A stretch of 64,000 nucleotides of DNA. Origin: Mrakia gelida. Taxonomy: Eukaryota; Basidiomycota; Tremellomycetes; Cystofilobasidiales; Mrakiaceae. Shown here piece by piece: positions 61,120-64,000 of the stretch. Positions within the stretch are counted from its first letter, which is position 1. Every line of letters begins with the position of its first letter. A model generated the notes under the pieces. It saw nothing but the letters and a program-made list of their open reading frames with translations. It had not been told where the DNA came from and ran no database searches. Position numbers and translations under genes: made by a program. The DNA lies in assembly GCA_024345305.1 (NCBI GenBank), contig BRON01000005.1, positions 62,001 to 126,000 on the forward strand, in the 5' to 3' direction.

Positions 61120-62759
61120 CTAGCACCCACATCCTCCCACACCCCACCCTCCTGGCGCTTCAGGGTCGTTGGTGAGCTTGACGGTTGGGGAGGAGGCAGG
61201 GTTGATTCCGAGGGGGACGACGCGTTTCGAGTAGAGGGAGGGGGTTGCGATGATCTGGAGCATTGGAAAGGGGAGAGGAGAGAGAGTGGGGTGGAGATGG
61301 AGAAGGGACGGGGGGTTAGAGAGAGAGAGAAGAGTATGGAAGAAGGGAAAGGGACGGAGGAAGGCGGGACGACGCGTCGAGGGAGGAGAAGGCGACTCAC
61401 CGAAGCCACGAGTTCCTCGAACGCTTCCTTCACTCCGATACGGGTCTTGGCAGAGCATTCTGAGAGAAAGGATCAAGAAGGAGGGGTGAGCGTGAGTTGA
61501 TGGCGTGCTGGGAAGGCGACGCATTCGTTTCGACGCGTGCGAGGAAGCGAGAGGAAAGAATGAACGAACCGACGAAGAGACACCCGATTCGTTCAGCGAA
61601 GGCCTTGCCCTCCGACGTGGTGACTTGCCGGGAGAACTCCTGAATGTGCAAAGAGGTGGGGAGGGAGAGAAGAGTGAGAGTCAGCGATAGGAAGATGTCG
61701 GCGAGCGATCCGGATGGGGAGAGACGAGGAAAAGGAACGGACCTTGTCGACCTGAGAGACGAGGGAGAGCCAACGACACGAGAAGAAAATCAGCGTCAGC
61801 TGTGCGAGCCCGTGAACAGCACCTCCTCATCGCGTTCCAAACGAAAGGAGGGCTGACCTTGTTCCCCACGACGATCTTGACCACGTCAGGCGCGGTGTAG
61901 GTCTCGAGTTCGTGCATCCACCTCGTCAACTCCTCGAACGTTGCTCTCGACGACACGTCGTAGACCAAGATGACCCCCTGAGCTCCTCGGTAGTACGAGC
62001 TCGTCAAAGTCCGGAACCGTTCTTGACCAGCCGTGTCCTGTCGAAGTTCGAGGCGTCGTCAAAAGGAATCAAGGTTCAGCACGAGCGAGCTCAACGAGCT
62101 TGAGACAGGGGCGCGAAGAGCGAACGAAGGGTGGATGGAGGACTGACCCAGATGCTGAGCTTGTACTTAGTTCCTCCTACCTCTATGCTCTTGACTTTGC
62201 TGTTCAACGAGAAGAAGAAGAGTGAGAGAGAGAAGGGGGTCAGGATGGGATGACGCTCGAGCTCAACAACTCCCCCTCCCTCTGCCCCTCCCTTCCTTTC
62301 CTTCCAACGGTGCTTCCTCCTCTCCTTTGAGCTGCCCGAGCTCTACGATGCTTCCAGAGCTACGATAGGAGCCCAGCGTCCATGCTGGGAAACTGGAACC
62401 AAGCTAGTTGACGTCTAGGGGAGGAAACGAGTGCTTACAAGTCTACGCCGATAGTGGAGACGCTCTCGTCCTCCGCGAGGAAGTCATCGTCCGTGAACCG
62501 AAGAAGCAAGCTAGATTTCCCAACGGACGAGTTCCCGATAAGAAGAATCTGTATTCACCGATCCCAACGAACGCGAGTCAGAACGAGAGAGGTGAGGATT
62601 CGTTGGGGAAACGAAGGAAGGAAGGAGGAGACGAAGCTGACCTTGAGGTTCGGCGGAGGGGCAGCTAAGAAAGACGAACGATGCGAGCTCGATTAGGATC
62701 GGTTCTGCAAGAAATGACTACATGGGGAGACGACACTTACGTTGAGATATAGCAGACAT
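61120..62759 (-). CDS. Rab18-like small GTPase with a 9-nt microexon
   Basis: This is a predicted Rab of the ER/lipid-droplet trafficking type. ATG 62759 (MSAISQ) plus splicing gives [20 protein letters not shown] (P-loop), [20 protein letters not shown] and GVDFKVKSIEV (switch I/effector; the TIGVDFK form favours Rab18). It continues [51 protein letters not shown], then VDK and [17 protein letters not shown], and ends [10 protein letters not shown] at TAG 61120. The CGC end is a double-geranylgeranylation motif. The Asp of the NKxD guanine-specificity motif comes from an exon of only 9 nt (61743-61751) flanked by cag and gt. All G motifs are intact, so the protein should bind GTP. About 210 residues. 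Confidence 0.9.
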
Positions 62760-62995
62760 TGCTTTGTGAGAAAGAGAGAGAAACGAAGAGGGTGGAGGGT
62801 GGGAGGAGGATGACGGCCGAGGCGAGAGCGACGCACAGGCTCCTCGAAACCTCCCCTCAGCTTTCGCTCTCCTCCCTCTTGTGTCTTTCAACGGCCAGCT
62901 TTCTTCATTTCTTCCTTTCTCGGACTCTTCCTCCCCTTCTCCTCGGGGCTCGGACGCTTTCTTCGCTTTATTCTCTCTTATCCAAGCTTCGAACG

Positions 62996-63717
62996 AGTGA
63001 GCTCTCCCTCGCTCTCTCCTCCACCCCTCTCCTTCCCTCCTTTGCTTTGCTGACCTCCTTCTTCTATCTTCCTCTCAGTGGTTTCCTACTACGATGAGGT
63101 CCGTCCGCTCACCCTCTTCATACTCACCTCCCCACGCTCCTAGCTCACACTCGTCCTTCTCCTCGCTTGCCTCGTTCTCTGGTGCAGGTTGAAATCGAAG
63201 ACTTTGTCTGGGACGAGCTCAAACGAGTGTACCACTACCCTTGCCCGTGCGGAGACAGGTTCGAAATCACAAAACTAGACTTGAAGGAAGGAGAGGATAT
63301 CGCAAAGTGTCCGAGCTGTTCTTTACTCGTTAGAGTCATCTACGATCAGGTTAGTCCCACCTCTGTTCTGCGAGCTCAACTTTCTCTCCATCGTCCGTCG
63401 TCCCTTCCCCTCCCTCTTCTCGTCGTCCTTCCCTCCCTTTGGAACTCTCACTCCAAACGACCTTACTGACATCCCCTCTCGTTTCCTTGCCCCGTCCTTC
63501 CCAGCTCGACTACGAAGACTACGAAGACTCGGAGGACGAAGGAGAAGAATCGGACGTCGAATCGGCTGGAACCTCCTCCCCTGCTTCCTCGACGGTCTCG
63601 TTCCACTCCGCTACCGATGGAGTCGACCAGGACGTCGAGAAGATCTCGCAGGGACTTGGACTCGTTGGGTTGGGAGAGAAGGGGGAGGGGCAGGAGGAGA
63701 GGGTGGAGAGCGCTTAA
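62996..63717 (+). CDS. DPH3: Diphthamide biosynthesis protein 3, with a start codon split by an intron
   Basis: The family is a small CSL zinc/iron protein that donates electrons to Dph1-Dph2 for the first step of diphthamide synthesis on eEF2, and also acts with Elongator. The predicted A of the start codon is at 62996; donor gtgagc and acceptor ctctcag place TG at 63079. The product reads [32 protein letters not shown] and [17 protein letters not shown]. The four Cys of the C-x-C...C-x2-C site are intact. Normal family proteins end soon after this (about 80 residues). Here an extra exon from about 63505 adds about 70 residues, an acidic Asp/Glu/Tyr block ([15 protein letters not shown]) and a Ser-rich end, TAA at 63715. 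Alternative upstream ATGs (e.g. 62809) do not reach this frame by any splice I can find. Confidence 0.88.
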
Positions 63718-64000
63718 GGAGGGAGGAGCTTGTCGAGCTTGAGTGAGCGTCGAGTCGAGTCAGAGCTGGCGGTGACTTTGGGTTGGAGGTCTGGTGGTTG
63801 GTGGAACGTAGGGTTGGATAAGCGATACGGTTGGAGGGGACCTGGTGGGGGTGTAGGGTCGGCCAACAGGGTCTGGGTCAGACGAAGTTGAGCGAGTCAG
63901 CGAGAGCGATTCGTGAGTCCTCCTTCTCTTACCTGTGGCTCGATGTCAGCTTCTCGAAGCCGATTCAGCTTCAGTATCTTTATCCGGCCTTCTAACCTTC
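63718..64000. other. Sequence after DPH3 to the window edge
   Basis: About 280 nt, presumably DPH3 3' UTR and intergenic. No further exon or RNA is recognised. The window ends before any following gene is visible. Confidence 0.4.

Overview
The window is nuclear chromosomal DNA from a fungus, most likely a basidiomycete and possibly a yeast-like Pucciniomycotina or Ustilaginomycotina (inference). The support is: genes dense on both strands and cut by many short introns (gtgagt/gtacgt donors, a ctgac-type branch site, TC-rich tract, cag acceptor); GC-rich DNA with frequent CGA (Arg) and GGA (Gly) codons; orthologues of core eukaryotic proteins; and intron-containing tRNA genes. There is no prokaryotic, phage, transposon or CRISPR signature. 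CDS coordinates run from start to stop codon and include introns.

Layout. 1-14.2 kb: 3' end of ETF alpha (+), TRM82 (-), a large acidic protein with a candidate Scm3 (CENP-A chaperone) motif (+), and a long TBC-domain RabGAP (-). 14.9-21 kb: a Ser-rich single-pass membrane protein (+) and transaldolase (+). 22-25.7 kb: a secreted DUF3455-type gene, a lesion-bearing paralogue and a decayed 3' remnant (+). 26.4-28.6 kb: an unrecognised protein (+). 29.2 and 40.2 kb: two intron-containing tRNA-Gly(UCC) genes in opposite orientation. They flank beta-tubulin, an SDR oxidoreductase, a vacuolar amino-acid transporter and an Erv1 sulfhydryl oxidase (all -). 41-50 kb: a small unknown protein (-), an unresolved stretch, a BIG1/VOA1-like membrane protein (+), an unknown helical protein (-), a claudin-like four-helix membrane protein (-) and a small unknown protein (-). 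50.3-56.5 kb: proteasome subunits beta2 (-) and beta5 (-) around adenine phosphoribosyltransferase (+). 56.8-64 kb: a MYND-finger protein (+), an AIF/FSP1-like oxidoreductase (+), a Rab18-like GTPase (-) and DPH3 (+).

The genes are mostly unrelated housekeeping functions, with no gene-cluster logic apart from the tandem DUF3455 copies and the proximity of two catalytic proteasome subunits. The most unusual signals concern gene architecture. The start codons of beta-tubulin and DPH3 appear to be assembled by splicing (A|TG). Several exons are only 9-11 nt, including one that supplies the Asp of the NKxD motif of the Rab GTPase. I did not find a clearly new multi-gene system.
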